Source of the DNA: Actinospica sp035493475
Lineage (GTDB): Bacteria > Actinomycetota > Actinomycetes > Streptomycetales > Catenulisporaceae
DNA: 64,000 bases
Reading direction: 5' to 3'
Assembly: GCA_035493475.1 (NCBI GenBank)
Contig: DATJIF010000061.1
Coordinates: 28,952 to 92,951 of the forward strand
The position numbers and the translations under genes are program-made. The notes beneath the pieces were generated by a model. The model was given only the letters and a program-made list of their open reading frames with translations. It was not told where the DNA came from and did not search any database. Of this stretch, positions 36,146 through 44,049 are shown one piece after another. Each line of letters opens with the position of its first letter. Within the stretch, counting starts at the first letter, position 1.

Positions 36146-36958
36146 TTGATCGACACTACGGCAACATCGCCCGAGTTTGGCGTGATGACTATGGCGGAAT
36201 CTCCCGCAGCCATCGAAAGGGCCTGTGGCCTGGCACTGTCGCTCGACGCCACTGGAGAACGGGTTCCCAGAGTCATACTTCATCCTCGCGACCTGCCTGT
36301 ACCGGCCGGATATTTTGACATGACTATCAGGATGCCCGCCGACCCTTATCGTGGCAGATGGTTCTATCTGAATAAGCTAGTTCATCCGTATGCGCTTTCA
36401 CCATTTGATCGCACGCTATTCATCGATAGCGATGTCATTGTTCGCCGGCCCATCAGGAATCTTGTCACAAGGCATTTCGTTGGCAAGCCGATAGCGCTAT
36501 GCGTAAAGCATGAACCTCTCGACAGCACCCAAACGCTCGGGAATCACTTCACCCCCAAACTCTTTGTCGAACAGTTTGGAACTCCGCTGGTTCAAAATCC
36601 AGATGGTGGGGGTCATATGTACTTCGAATCGGGCGCGACCACTGAATCAATCGTCGCGCGCGCCCTCGAACTCGTGACCTGTAACGAGGATCTGTACCAC
36701 AGAATATCGGGGAATTTCGGTTTCGTCGCCGACGAGTTGGCGTTGCTGGCGATATTGACGATCGACGGTATCGTCCTTCCTGCCGGCCTCGGCGCAGTAC
36801 ACCCAGTGCAGCCACACGATGTCGACGCTACTGTCGCCGACCTTCTGACCGGCACAGTCCAAACCCAGGCGGCCCTCTTCCATTTTTTCGGCCAGGGCAA
36901 GGAATCTGAATCATACAGTCGTCTCCTTGCCTCTATCCCCGCCAGGTGGCGCGGATGA
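36146..36958 (+). CDS. GT8-like glycosyltransferase
   Basis: 270 residues from TTG 36146, chosen because GGAGG lies 5 bases upstream; TTG 36134 is the alternative. The GT8-like core has WFYLNKLVHPYALSPFDRTL, then the D-x-D region FIDSDVIVRRPI, and later GGGHMYFESGA. It differs from the GT8 gene at 26708 in lacking the C-terminal H-x2-G-KP motif. It is coupled to the next gene (ATGA). Confidence 0.65.
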   Translation: MIDTTATSPEFGVMTMAESPAAIERACGLALSLDATGERVPRVILHPRDLPVPAGYFDMTIRMPADPYRGRWFYLNKLVHPYALSPFDRTLFIDSDVIVRRPIRNLVTRHFVGKPIALCVKHEPLDSTQTLGNHFTPKLFVEQFGTPLVQNPDGGGHMYFESGATTESIVARALELVTCNEDLYHRISGNFGFVADELALLAILTIDGIVLPAGLGAVHPVQPHDVDATVADLLTGTVQTQAALFHFFGQGKESESYSRLLASIPARWRG

Positions 36959-37965
36959 GGGCTCTGTACAAGCGAGTCATCCTTGAACCAAGCGATAGCG
37001 ACCACGACTGTAGAGGGGCATTCAACCCGGCCTGCGTCCGTGATGACGAAGGTATTCACGTCGTCTATCGAGCGTCGGATTCCCAGTTGAATGCCACCTT
37101 GGGATACGCCCGCCTCGACCTCGGGCACAACATCCTGGAGCGCGCGACGCAGCCGCTACTGTCCCCAAGTACGGACTACGACAGGTTGGGGATCGAGGAC
37201 CCCAAGTTAATCCCCTGGGGACGAGGTACCCTGTTGCTCTATCACGCGGTCGGCACTGACGAACATTGGGTCGGCGTGGGCACTGCGGCCGCATACACGC
37301 AGGACTTCCGTTCCTTTAGGAAGTTGGGACTCGTTCGACCCTTTGTTCCGTTTCACAAGATACTGGCAAAGGTGCCCAGCACCTTTCACCCTACGCTGCG
37401 GCGCCTATGTGATGAATATTCGAAGCAGCCCGCCGTCCAGACTCTTTGGGGTAAAGATCTTGTACTTTTCCCGCGGAAGTTCGACGGGCGAGATCTAGCA
37501 ATATACAGGGTTCCTCCAGCAATCAGTATTGCACCGCTTGACGATCTCTTGGCAGACCCTGTCTTTTGGCAGTCTGAATGTTTCGACCAGCGGCGGCTCC
37601 TTCTGTCACCAATGCACTGGTTCGAGTCTCGCTCTATAAGCCCGAGCGCACCGCCGATTCTCACAAGTCACGGCTGGCTGCTCATCTTTCACTGCGTGGA
37701 CACTGGGACTGATGGCAACGCGCGCTATACGGCTTCCGCAGCACTGCTAGACAGGGAGAACCCGAGCAGGGTCCTGGGACGGTTGACCGAACCTCTCCTG
37801 GAGCCCGAACATGATTGGGAACGTCAGGGCACCACGGGCACCTGTGTTTATGTGAGCGCGGTGGATGTCATTGACGACACTGTGTACGTCTACTACGGCG
37901 CGGCAGATGTCCGGTCCGCAGTCGCCGCATTCGATCTCGGCGCTGTCATCGCGGCCATGGGTTGA
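36955..37965 (+). CDS. GH130/GH43-like five-bladed beta-propeller protein
   Basis: 336 residues from ATG 36955 overlapping the previous stop. The GH130 (mannosyl phosphorylase, DUF377) signature is seen at the N-terminus: AFNPACVRDDEGIHVVYRAS, ARLDLGHNILER, and YDRLGIEDPKLIPW with the key Asp. VFYPRKF-like LFPRKFDGRDLAIYR follows. Catalysis could be phosphorolysis or hydrolysis of a glycosidic bond. Its place among glycosyltransferases suggests trimming or salvage of the island product. The typical acid Asp has not been confirmed. Confidence 0.7.
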   Translation: MRALYKRVILEPSDSDHDCRGAFNPACVRDDEGIHVVYRASDSQLNATLGYARLDLGHNILERATQPLLSPSTDYDRLGIEDPKLIPWGRGTLLLYHAVGTDEHWVGVGTAAAYTQDFRSFRKLGLVRPFVPFHKILAKVPSTFHPTLRRLCDEYSKQPAVQTLWGKDLVLFPRKFDGRDLAIYRVPPAISIAPLDDLLADPVFWQSECFDQRRLLLSPMHWFESRSISPSAPPILTSHGWLLIFHCVDTGTDGNARYTASAALLDRENPSRVLGRLTEPLLEPEHDWERQGTTGTCVYVSAVDVIDDTVYVYYGAADVRSAVAAFDLGAVIAAMG

Positions 37966-38090
37966 CTCGTATCGGGAGCAGGCTCCGAGCACCGAGGATT
38001 GTTGCTGGCGTTCTGAACTACTCTGGCGCAAGCCTCGGTGGCAGCGGCAGGCGACCAGATGATGAAATGACGCTCAGGAGGAGTCACAAT

Positions 38091-38954
38091 ATGAGCCTCA
38101 GCTCGCGCACGCCGAACCTCCATCTACTCGCCGTAGTTGGTGGCGGAGACAGCATTTTGGTAAGTCATCTCATTGAGCACTACCGTGCCCTCGGAGTGGA
38201 GTCGTTTCTTCTGATCAGACACGCTGAGTCCACATTGGATCCGGATTATGAGGCAATCGATTTCTACGTGAAGCAAGCGGGCCTCGCCCTCTATGATACG
38301 TGGCTCGGGCCATGGGACGACAAGACTCACGAGTCGCGAATGCGAGCGGTCATGGCCGACAGGCCAGACGACTGGTTCGTCCTGGTAGATCTCGACGAAT
38401 TCCACCTTTATGACCGCCCGCTACCGGAGCTAATTAAGTTGTGCGAATCTGGAGGCTACTCCTTTGCCAAGGGCTGCTATGTCGACCGCGTTTCCATCGA
38501 CGGCAGCTTTCCGGACATCGACTCCCGTTCACTCTGGGAGCAGTATCCGCTTGGCGGTGCGGTCACCGCACATTTGTTGGACGCGATTCCTTTGAAGGTC
38601 GGCGTCGCTCTCGGCCGAACTTTAGTGTGCGGTGGTCACCATGTAGGAGGACTGGGTAATGTTGGCCTACCTCGGCGGCAGTCCTACATTCAGGTCCACC
38701 ACTTCAAGTGGACAGGTAGCGTGCTTGAAAGAACTCGGAGACGTATCCAACGCTACGAGAGCGGAAGTTGGAAGCTCGCATACGACAAAGTCCTGACTGA
38801 CGCGCATCGGCTAATGAGTTATGTTGACAGCCATGGCGGGCGGATTGATATCACCGAGAAGAGGTTCCATTTAAGACCTGCGGCCAAACATTACGGGAGT
38901 CACCCTCTCTGGTCAGAGATAGTCAAGGATGCTGCCCGTTGGGAATATGACTGA
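38091..38954 (+). CDS. GT2-like (Glyco_tranf_2_4/GT92-type) glycosyltransferase
   Basis: 287 residues from ATG 38091, chosen for AGGAGGAG 7 bases upstream; an upstream ATG at 37962 would add 43 residues of poor quality. The core HLLAVVGGGDSILVSHLIEH and YRALGVESFLLI, then DDWFVLVDLDEFHLY with the D-x-D, matches the PF13704 group. The C-terminal half has IQVHHFKWTGSVLERTRRR. It is the last gene of the island; its stop lies 21 bases before the right repeat copy. Confidence 0.7.
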   Translation: MSLSSRTPNLHLLAVVGGGDSILVSHLIEHYRALGVESFLLIRHAESTLDPDYEAIDFYVKQAGLALYDTWLGPWDDKTHESRMRAVMADRPDDWFVLVDLDEFHLYDRPLPELIKLCESGGYSFAKGCYVDRVSIDGSFPDIDSRSLWEQYPLGGAVTAHLLDAIPLKVGVALGRTLVCGGHHVGGLGNVGLPRRQSYIQVHHFKWTGSVLERTRRRIQRYESGSWKLAYDKVLTDAHRLMSYVDSHGGRIDITEKRFHLRPAAKHYGSHPLWSEIVKDAARWEYD

Positions 38955-38975
38955 ACTGCTCCACCTCCGAACTTA

Positions 38976-39145
38976 GCCGAGTGCCGGGCGAGCGCTGCGG
39001 ATCGCACTGTGGACGTGATGGCTCAGGGATGCATCCGCGCCTATCGCCGCCTGCTGGAGCTCACCCGGTGAACGTTCGTCTGGCCGGTATCAGCCCTCGT
39101 GTGATCATGGCCAGCCAGGCTATGGTGGCGGTCACGGTATCCGCC
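38976..39145 (+). repeat. Right copy of the island-flanking direct repeat (glycosyltransferase gene remnant)
   Basis: Matches 23522-23690. Read in the same frame it encodes AECRASAADRTVDVMAQG and RAYRRLLELTR and stops at TGA 39069-39071, where the left copy continues to a later stop. Nothing of the first 350 codons of such a gene is present. The likeness continues past the stop, so this is a duplicated gene end, not just a conserved domain. Confidence 0.8.
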
Positions 39146-39195
39146 GATCCGGGCCCGCCTGCGGGGCCGGGCGGCGCGAGGGGTAGGAGCGGGCG

Positions 39196-39537
39196 GTGGA
39201 CACGGCGGCGGAGGTAGTGCTGTGGTGCGGCGCCGCGCTGGATGTGGTTGTGTCGGGTCGGGTGTTTCTGCGGTGGCAGCGCCGCCCGACCGCGCCCCGG
39301 CGCCCCTCGTGCCAGCCGACGACGGTTGGCCCGGCGAGCCCGGTGATGTGGTACGCGATCGTGCCGTCGGACCTGTGGCAGAGCGAGGCGGAGGTGCTGG
39401 CGGAAATCGGTGGCAAACTCCGCCGGACCCGCGAGCTGATCGCCGAGGGCGACCGCATGGAGTCGCTGATCGAACCGGGGATCCGCGACGTGGAGGACTA
39501 CCTGCGCCGCGCGGCAGACAACGGGAGCAGCACGTGA
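39196..39537 (+). CDS. Small hypothetical protein
   Basis: 113 residues from GTG 39196 (TAGGAG upstream). I do not recognise it. A hydrophobic N-terminus (VVLWCGAALDVVVSG) could be a membrane segment, followed by a Pro-rich linker, a MWYAIVPSDLWQ strand and a coiled-coil-like helix of charged residues. The stop overlaps the next start (GTGA), so it is coupled to the EEP enzyme. Confidence 0.55.
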   Translation: MDTAAEVVLWCGAALDVVVSGRVFLRWQRRPTAPRRPSCQPTTVGPASPVMWYAIVPSDLWQSEAEVLAEIGGKLRRTRELIAEGDRMESLIEPGIRDVEDYLRRAADNGSST

Positions 39538-40382
39538 GAGTGTCCACCGAGCCGATCCGCCTCGTCTCGTGCAACACCGAATTCGCCGGCTGTGCCGAAT
39601 TCGGCTACGGTGCCCCGGACCGGCGCGACGAGCAGATGCGGCTGCTGCGTGCGCTGAAGCCGGACGTGCTGGTGTTGCAGGAGATGAACGGATGCCGGGA
39701 TCTGGGCGCGCGACGTTTCCGCCGCTGGGTGATCGGCACCGGCATGGCGCAGGGCTTCCTCGCCCACGCGAACGCGACCACCTCCGGACATCATTTCGAC
39801 TCCGCGATCCTGGTCAGCGACCGCGTCAGGGTACTGGCTGAGGGAGCGAACACGGCGAAGTACCACCACGTGCTCGGGTGGATGGAGTGCGAGATCGACG
39901 GGCTGCCCGACCCGTTGGAGATCAAGCACATCCACCTCGACCCGTTCGACCCGCGCAACCGCACTACGGAGACCGCTCCGTTCGAGGTGCTGGCCGCCCC
40001 CGGCCGCAAGGCCGTGGTGATCGGGGACGCTAATGCGGTCGGCCTCGGCTTTCCTGAACCCGACTGGAGTCGGCTGCCCCCGCACCTGCGCAACGGGCAC
40101 CTTGGCTTGCCCGGAACCCGGTGGGAAGGGATCGCCGACCGCAGCGCCGTCGAACAACTCGCCTTGGCTGGACTGGTCGACCTCGCGGAGCACTTCGACG
40201 ATCAGCGGCCGACCGGCGGATTTGGCCCGAACGACGTCGAGCGCCGCCAGGACGTGGCCATTGTGAGCCCGGCCCTTGTGCCACTGGCCCGCAACTACCA
40301 GGTCCACGCTGAATTCGTCGACCGCCGACTCACCGACCACGCCGTGGTCAGTTTCGACCTCGACCCGTACGCAGCGGTGTAA
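39534..40382 (+). CDS. Endonuclease/exonuclease/phosphatase (EEP) family enzyme
   Basis: 282 residues from GTG 39534 overlapping the upstream stop; GGGAG at 39522-39526. The EEP fold is clear: first strand LVSCNTEFAG with the metal-site Asn, the catalytic LQEMNG, the IKHIHLDPF strand, the DNAV-type GDANAVG and the final DHAVVSFDLD. Members cut phosphodiesters in DNA, RNA or lipids or remove phosphates, so substrate choice is open. A GC hairpin follows after the stop. Confidence 0.75.
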   Translation: MRVSTEPIRLVSCNTEFAGCAEFGYGAPDRRDEQMRLLRALKPDVLVLQEMNGCRDLGARRFRRWVIGTGMAQGFLAHANATTSGHHFDSAILVSDRVRVLAEGANTAKYHHVLGWMECEIDGLPDPLEIKHIHLDPFDPRNRTTETAPFEVLAAPGRKAVVIGDANAVGLGFPEPDWSRLPPHLRNGHLGLPGTRWEGIADRSAVEQLALAGLVDLAEHFDDQRPTGGFGPNDVERRQDVAIVSPALVPLARNYQVHAEFVDRRLTDHAVVSFDLDPYAAV

Positions 40383-40407
40383 ACCCCAGGGCGCGGTCCC
40401 GACCCGG

Positions 40408-40425
40408 CGGGCGGTCTCGCCCGCT
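40408..40425 (+). terminator. Intrinsic terminator-like hairpin after the EEP gene
   Basis: GCGGGCG (40408-40414), loop GTCT, CGCCCGC (40419-40425), then TTT. It lies 26 bases after the stop at 40382. Confidence 0.5.
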
Positions 40426-40538
40426 TTCCATCTGGGCGCGGCACGCCGGGAGGCGGCAGCGTCGACCGGGACGGGTGTGTATGCGACGGTGAGCGCAGGT
40501 CGGTTGCAGCCGGCCCCGCTAAGGGAAGGGATCAGAAC

Positions 40539-41645
40539 GTGGCAGAACACGGCGAGGAGGCACGCCGCTGGCGCGCGGCCGTCGCGCGCGCCGGGACGGT
40601 CGCGGCCCGATCCGGCGCGGTCGATGAGAACAGCTGGGACGAGGTCGCCATCCGCGACATCATCGCCGTCACCCTGCATGCCCTCGCCTCGCGCGGGCGC
40701 ACGCCGGTCGCCGAGGTCGGGTGGGACGTGGTGCTCTGGCAACTGAACGACGCCGACCGGGTCCGCGCGCTCGTCGACCTGATCGCCTCCGACGAGCCGG
40801 CCGGACTTGCGGAACGCTGGGCGTGGCTGGAGCGGGTATGGAACCCGCACGCCCCGTTCAGAGCACACATGGCAGACCTCAGCCGCGCGCGGTCCCCGAT
40901 GAGCGCGGTACCCGGCGACGACGTCGAACCTCGCTGGGGCGGGATGACACGCGGTATCGCCCGCGGCCTGCCGGACCCGGCCCTGGAGATCGGCCTGCTG
41001 CACGCGGCCGGCGCAGTCGGGCGGGAGCTGCTGACCGCTTGCTCCGGGCTCGCCCACTACGCGCGTGTGGCCGTGATCGGGGGGCAGTACAAAGGCGACG
41101 CCGGATACGTGCGCGGCCCCGTGTGGGAGCTCGACGACGAGCGCGAGACGGTGACCACCCCACCCTGCGGGTATGAAGTGTCCCTCGACCAGGACACTGC
41201 GGTCTCGGCCCCCGTGATCGAAGCCTCGTTCCTGCGCGTCCTGGACGACGGACTGACCTGGGCGCAGCGGCCCGCCGGATCGGCCGCGCTGCTCCCGCCA
41301 GCCTTCGCCCCTGCCCCGGAGCCGGACTGCGCCGAGCACCTGGCCTCCATCCTCTCCCGGTCGACCAACCCGCAGATCGTGCCCGAAGAGCTGCGCATGC
41401 AGATCACCGCGAGCGCCCGGTACGCCCCCAGGCTCATCGAGCACCGCGCCGCCGCGCGCCCGACGCGCCGCAGCTGGCGGGCGACCGAACACCGCTTCGT
41501 CCCGGCAGCGCAGGCGGACGGCTTCGTGAGCGTGTTCGAGGTGGAGTTCACCCGCAGCGTCTTCGATCGCGATCCGGTGTGCGTGCTCGCCCTGGACGAA
41601 TCGGAGATCCTGCCCATCATCGCCGCACACCTCGGGACGTGCTGA
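40539..41645 (+). CDS. Hypothetical protein
   Basis: 368 residues from GTG 40539 (AGGGAAGGGA upstream). I do not recognise it. The N-terminal half is helical and charged (WDEVAIRDIIAVTLHALASRG; then WDVVLWQLNDADRVRALVDL), and the second half has beta-type segments with GGQYKGDAGYVRGPVWELDDE. It has no membrane segment or metal motif. It is transcribed with the QueD-like and following genes but separated from them by its own promoter region. Confidence 0.55.
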   Translation: MAEHGEEARRWRAAVARAGTVAARSGAVDENSWDEVAIRDIIAVTLHALASRGRTPVAEVGWDVVLWQLNDADRVRALVDLIASDEPAGLAERWAWLERVWNPHAPFRAHMADLSRARSPMSAVPGDDVEPRWGGMTRGIARGLPDPALEIGLLHAAGAVGRELLTACSGLAHYARVAVIGGQYKGDAGYVRGPVWELDDERETVTTPPCGYEVSLDQDTAVSAPVIEASFLRVLDDGLTWAQRPAGSAALLPPAFAPAPEPDCAEHLASILSRSTNPQIVPEELRMQITASARYAPRLIEHRAAARPTRRSWRATEHRFVPAAQADGFVSVFEVEFTRSVFDRDPVCVLALDESEILPIIAAHLGTC

Positions 41646-41659
41646 GCGACCCGGGGACG

Positions 41660-41688
41660 TTGATGCCACCGCCCACCCCGGCTACGCT
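41660..41688 (+). promoter_or_regulatory. Sigma-70-type promoter of the QueD-like gene
   Basis: TTGATG (41660-41665), 17-bp spacer, TACGCT (41683-41688). The transcript would start about 40 bases before GTG 41735, which has GGGGAGCG as its RBS. Confidence 0.5.
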
Positions 41689-41734
41689 GGGTCAGCGCTC
41701 TGCGTTTCGCCGGTCACCATGAGAGGGGAGCGAC

Positions 41735-42157
41735 GTGCTCACCAGGACCCGCACGGTATATACGGAGTTCAAGCACTCCCAGCCCGGCCTGCCGTCCTGG
41801 CACAGCTGCCAGCATTACCACGGCCACAGTACAGACGTCATCGTGCAGATCCAGTGGCCCGGCGATGAGGCGAGCGTCGAGCAGATCGGCGTGTTCGAGA
41901 CCGCCGTGCGCGACCTGGATGCACGGATCCGCAGCATCCACCTCAACGAGGTGAGTACCAACCCCAACCCGGAGGCTCAGGAGCTGGCCGAGATCGCGCA
42001 CGGCATCCTCGCCGAGCGGTTGCCCGACGACCTGACCGACGGTGTCACGGTCTACGTCAACCACGCGCTGCTGCGCATCCCGCGGCGCTGGCCGCCCGCC
42101 GCCCCCGGAGAGCCCGTGCCGCTTCCCGCCGGCTACACGCCGCACTGGCAGCATTAA
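41735..42157 (+). CDS. QueD/6-pyruvoyltetrahydropterin-synthase-like protein, degenerate
   Basis: 140 residues, close to the family's 120-140. The zinc motif C-x3-HGH is kept as C25QHYH29GH31, and H14 could be the third ligand. HLNEV followed by NPNPEAQELAEIA mirrors the LN-E and NPTAEN-A elements. The catalytic LDH His and the C-terminal substrate Glu are not evident (VTVYVNHAL ends the strand). Canonical enzymes make carboxytetrahydropterin for queuosine/7-deazaguanine; no queC, queE or queF is visible nearby, so a changed role is likely. Confidence 0.55.
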   Translation: MLTRTRTVYTEFKHSQPGLPSWHSCQHYHGHSTDVIVQIQWPGDEASVEQIGVFETAVRDLDARIRSIHLNEVSTNPNPEAQELAEIAHGILAERLPDDLTDGVTVYVNHALLRIPRRWPPAAPGEPVPLPAGYTPHWQH

Positions 42158-42302
42158 GCGCAATCCGGCGTCGAGGTTCACCGCGACCGCGCGTCCGGTA
42201 CTGACGCTCGGTAGGCACGCGGGGTCCGCCTCTGGCGGCCCGCAGCGGATCCGTGTTGCAGAATACTGGCTTGACCGGGAGAAACTAGGGCAGGAAGCCG
42301 TC

Positions 42303-43256
42303 ATGACCGTCACTACCATCCGCGTCTCTCACCGGGTGTGCCTGCGCGACCGGACCGCCAGCGAGCCGGCCCAGTTCCTCACCTGCCCGCACGCGCGCGG
42401 CCGTGACGGCACCGGATGCTTCGAGCTGATCCGCCGGGACGACGGGGTCTACGGAATCTGTACCGACCACGCCTCCCGGTGGACGCAGCATGACCGGAGC
42501 ACGCTGCTGGTCGGGCTCCGGGACAGTTCGCCCGAGGTGGCCGCGGTTCTCGAATCGCCGCAGCGCGCGCAGGCATGGGCGGTGCCGCAGATCAGCGTGG
42601 ACCTGTTCGACCGGCTCGCCGCCCGTGGCACCCCGGCGTACAGCGGCGACACGCGAGTGAACCTGCCGTACGTGTGCGTGCCCGAGGAGGTCGACGTGGA
42701 CCTGGCGCCGCACCTGTTCGAGGTCGGCTACGTGTACGCGACGCAGGACGCCGTGTACGACTCGCTCCCGGCACCCGAGGGCGGCTACCTGCACCCGTGC
42801 CCGGGATGTGCCCGCCGGACCGGCTTCGTCGGCAGCTTCGACGGACACACCCTGCGCGTGTACTGCCGGTGCGGCACCGAGCGCGAAATCTGGCAGGGGG
42901 ACGATCTGCGCGACTCGGTGATCAAGGGGTTCTCCGCCGCCGACGACGGCTTCACCTGGTTCCGCAGCGGAAACTCGCGCGTCGAGGCGAGCGTGGCGCA
43001 GATGCGTGAACGCGGCATCCGCGACGGCTGGTACCCCGAGACCGTCACCGCACAGGACGAAGCAGTGCTCGACCAGGCGATGCGCCCCGCGCGTGCGACC
43101 ACCGTCCTCGGCGCCCAGGCCGCGCGGGCAGTGGCAGAGCCGTGGCTGCGCGCGCTGAGCGTCGCCGAGGCCATCAGTGACGCCCTGACCGCGAACGACG
43201 AACTCGACCGAGAGCTTCGCAGACTGCTGCGAGGCCCGCGCACGCGCGGGAGGTAG
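42303..43256 (+). CDS. Zinc-ribbon hypothetical protein (half of a split/fused pair)
   Basis: 317 residues from ATG 42303 (GCAGGAAG upstream). An early CPHARGRDGTGCFEL block and a ribbon C166PGC169 with C188RC190G suggest a metal-binding site. The same two blocks, in order and with similar spacing, occur at about 419-500 of the 44050 protein on the other strand (SCPHPGSSPCGVRC; CAEC and CRCGNALQI). Function unknown. It is followed after 3 bases by the 43260 gene, whose product matches the N-terminal part of the same large protein. Confidence 0.6.
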   Translation: MTVTTIRVSHRVCLRDRTASEPAQFLTCPHARGRDGTGCFELIRRDDGVYGICTDHASRWTQHDRSTLLVGLRDSSPEVAAVLESPQRAQAWAVPQISVDLFDRLAARGTPAYSGDTRVNLPYVCVPEEVDVDLAPHLFEVGYVYATQDAVYDSLPAPEGGYLHPCPGCARRTGFVGSFDGHTLRVYCRCGTEREIWQGDDLRDSVIKGFSAADDGFTWFRSGNSRVEASVAQMRERGIRDGWYPETVTAQDEAVLDQAMRPARATTVLGAQAARAVAEPWLRALSVAEAISDALTANDELDRELRRLLRGPRTRGR

Positions 43257-43259
43257 GCG

Positions 43260-44012
43260 GTGCACGCGCTCCTTCCGGGCCAGGGCTGGCCCGCCTGCAA
43301 CCTCCACCTGCACGGGATCAGCCCTGGTGACCGCGAGGTGCTGGCCGTGCACACCACCTGCTACCCGTACGAGATCAAGGACGGATACTACTGCTGGGAC
43401 CGCACGCCGCCGTTGTACTCCAGCGTGGTTCTTCCCCCGCCCTGGGAGATCATCAAGGCCCGTAACGAGTCGTTGCCCCGAGAGAACTCGATCAAAGCCC
43501 AGCGGGAATACGAGCATGATCTTCGCCGGGCCGAGAACGCCGACATTCTGACCGCACACATCGTCGACGACGCTCCGCCGGTCCTCGCCCTGGACGCCCT
43601 CGCGCGCCGCTACCCGCACGCGATGGCCTACGCGGTCATCATCGACAAACGCACCTGCCTGGCCGCGATCCGCCTCGACTCCTGGCGGCCGGACACCAGC
43701 CCGCACGGGTACACGGTCACCATGGCCGCAGCCGAACAGGAGACGGTCACGACAGCGGGGTTCTACAGCCCGCCGGTGATCCTTTACGCCGCGCTGCTGC
43801 TGGGCTGGGCCCGCTGGTGGGTTCTGGGCGCACGGGACCTGACCGATCACGCAGTCGGCCTTGAAAACCTGCCCCCGCCTCCGCTCGCCCTCGACCTGGT
43901 CGAAGCCTGGCAGCCGCACCGCGTCGAACTGCGCGATCCCGAGCGCGTCACCTGGCACCGCCCGGACCCGCCGACCGCCCCCGACCAGCCGTGGGGGTAC
44001 GGCACGGACTAG
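43260..44012 (+). CDS. Hypothetical protein (other half of a split/fused pair)
   Basis: 250 residues from GTG 43260 (GGGAGG upstream). About residues 95-180 (ILTAHIVDD, TCLAAIRLDSW, GYTVTMAA, SPPVILYAALLLGW) align with residues 92-172 of the 44050 protein. Neither matches a family I know. It contains one hydrophobic stretch near 175-190. It is in an operon with the zinc-ribbon gene. Confidence 0.6.
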   Translation: MHALLPGQGWPACNLHLHGISPGDREVLAVHTTCYPYEIKDGYYCWDRTPPLYSSVVLPPPWEIIKARNESLPRENSIKAQREYEHDLRRAENADILTAHIVDDAPPVLALDALARRYPHAMAYAVIIDKRTCLAAIRLDSWRPDTSPHGYTVTMAAAEQETVTTAGFYSPPVILYAALLLGWARWWVLGARDLTDHAVGLENLPPPPLALDLVEAWQPHRVELRDPERVTWHRPDPPTAPDQPWGYGTD

Positions 44013-44049
44013 GGACGATTCAGTGGCGCGCCGGCCTTGGGGGTCGTGT

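Larger units (their letters stand above)
23691..38975. other. 15-kb glycosylation and tailoring island between duplicated gene ends
   Basis: Between the two repeat copies the DNA is visibly less G+C-rich, with more A/T-ending codons and A/T-rich intergenic stretches, and gene content changes to sugar chemistry. It holds eight glycosyltransferase-type genes, an SDR, a ComB-like protein, a GH130-like protein, a radical SAM twitch protein, a 2OG oxygenase, a THUMP methyltransferase and yajQ, in both orientations. No integrase, transposase or att-like short core was found, so entry by homologous recombination between related gene ends, or duplication, is likelier than site-specific integration. 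Confidence 0.65.
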
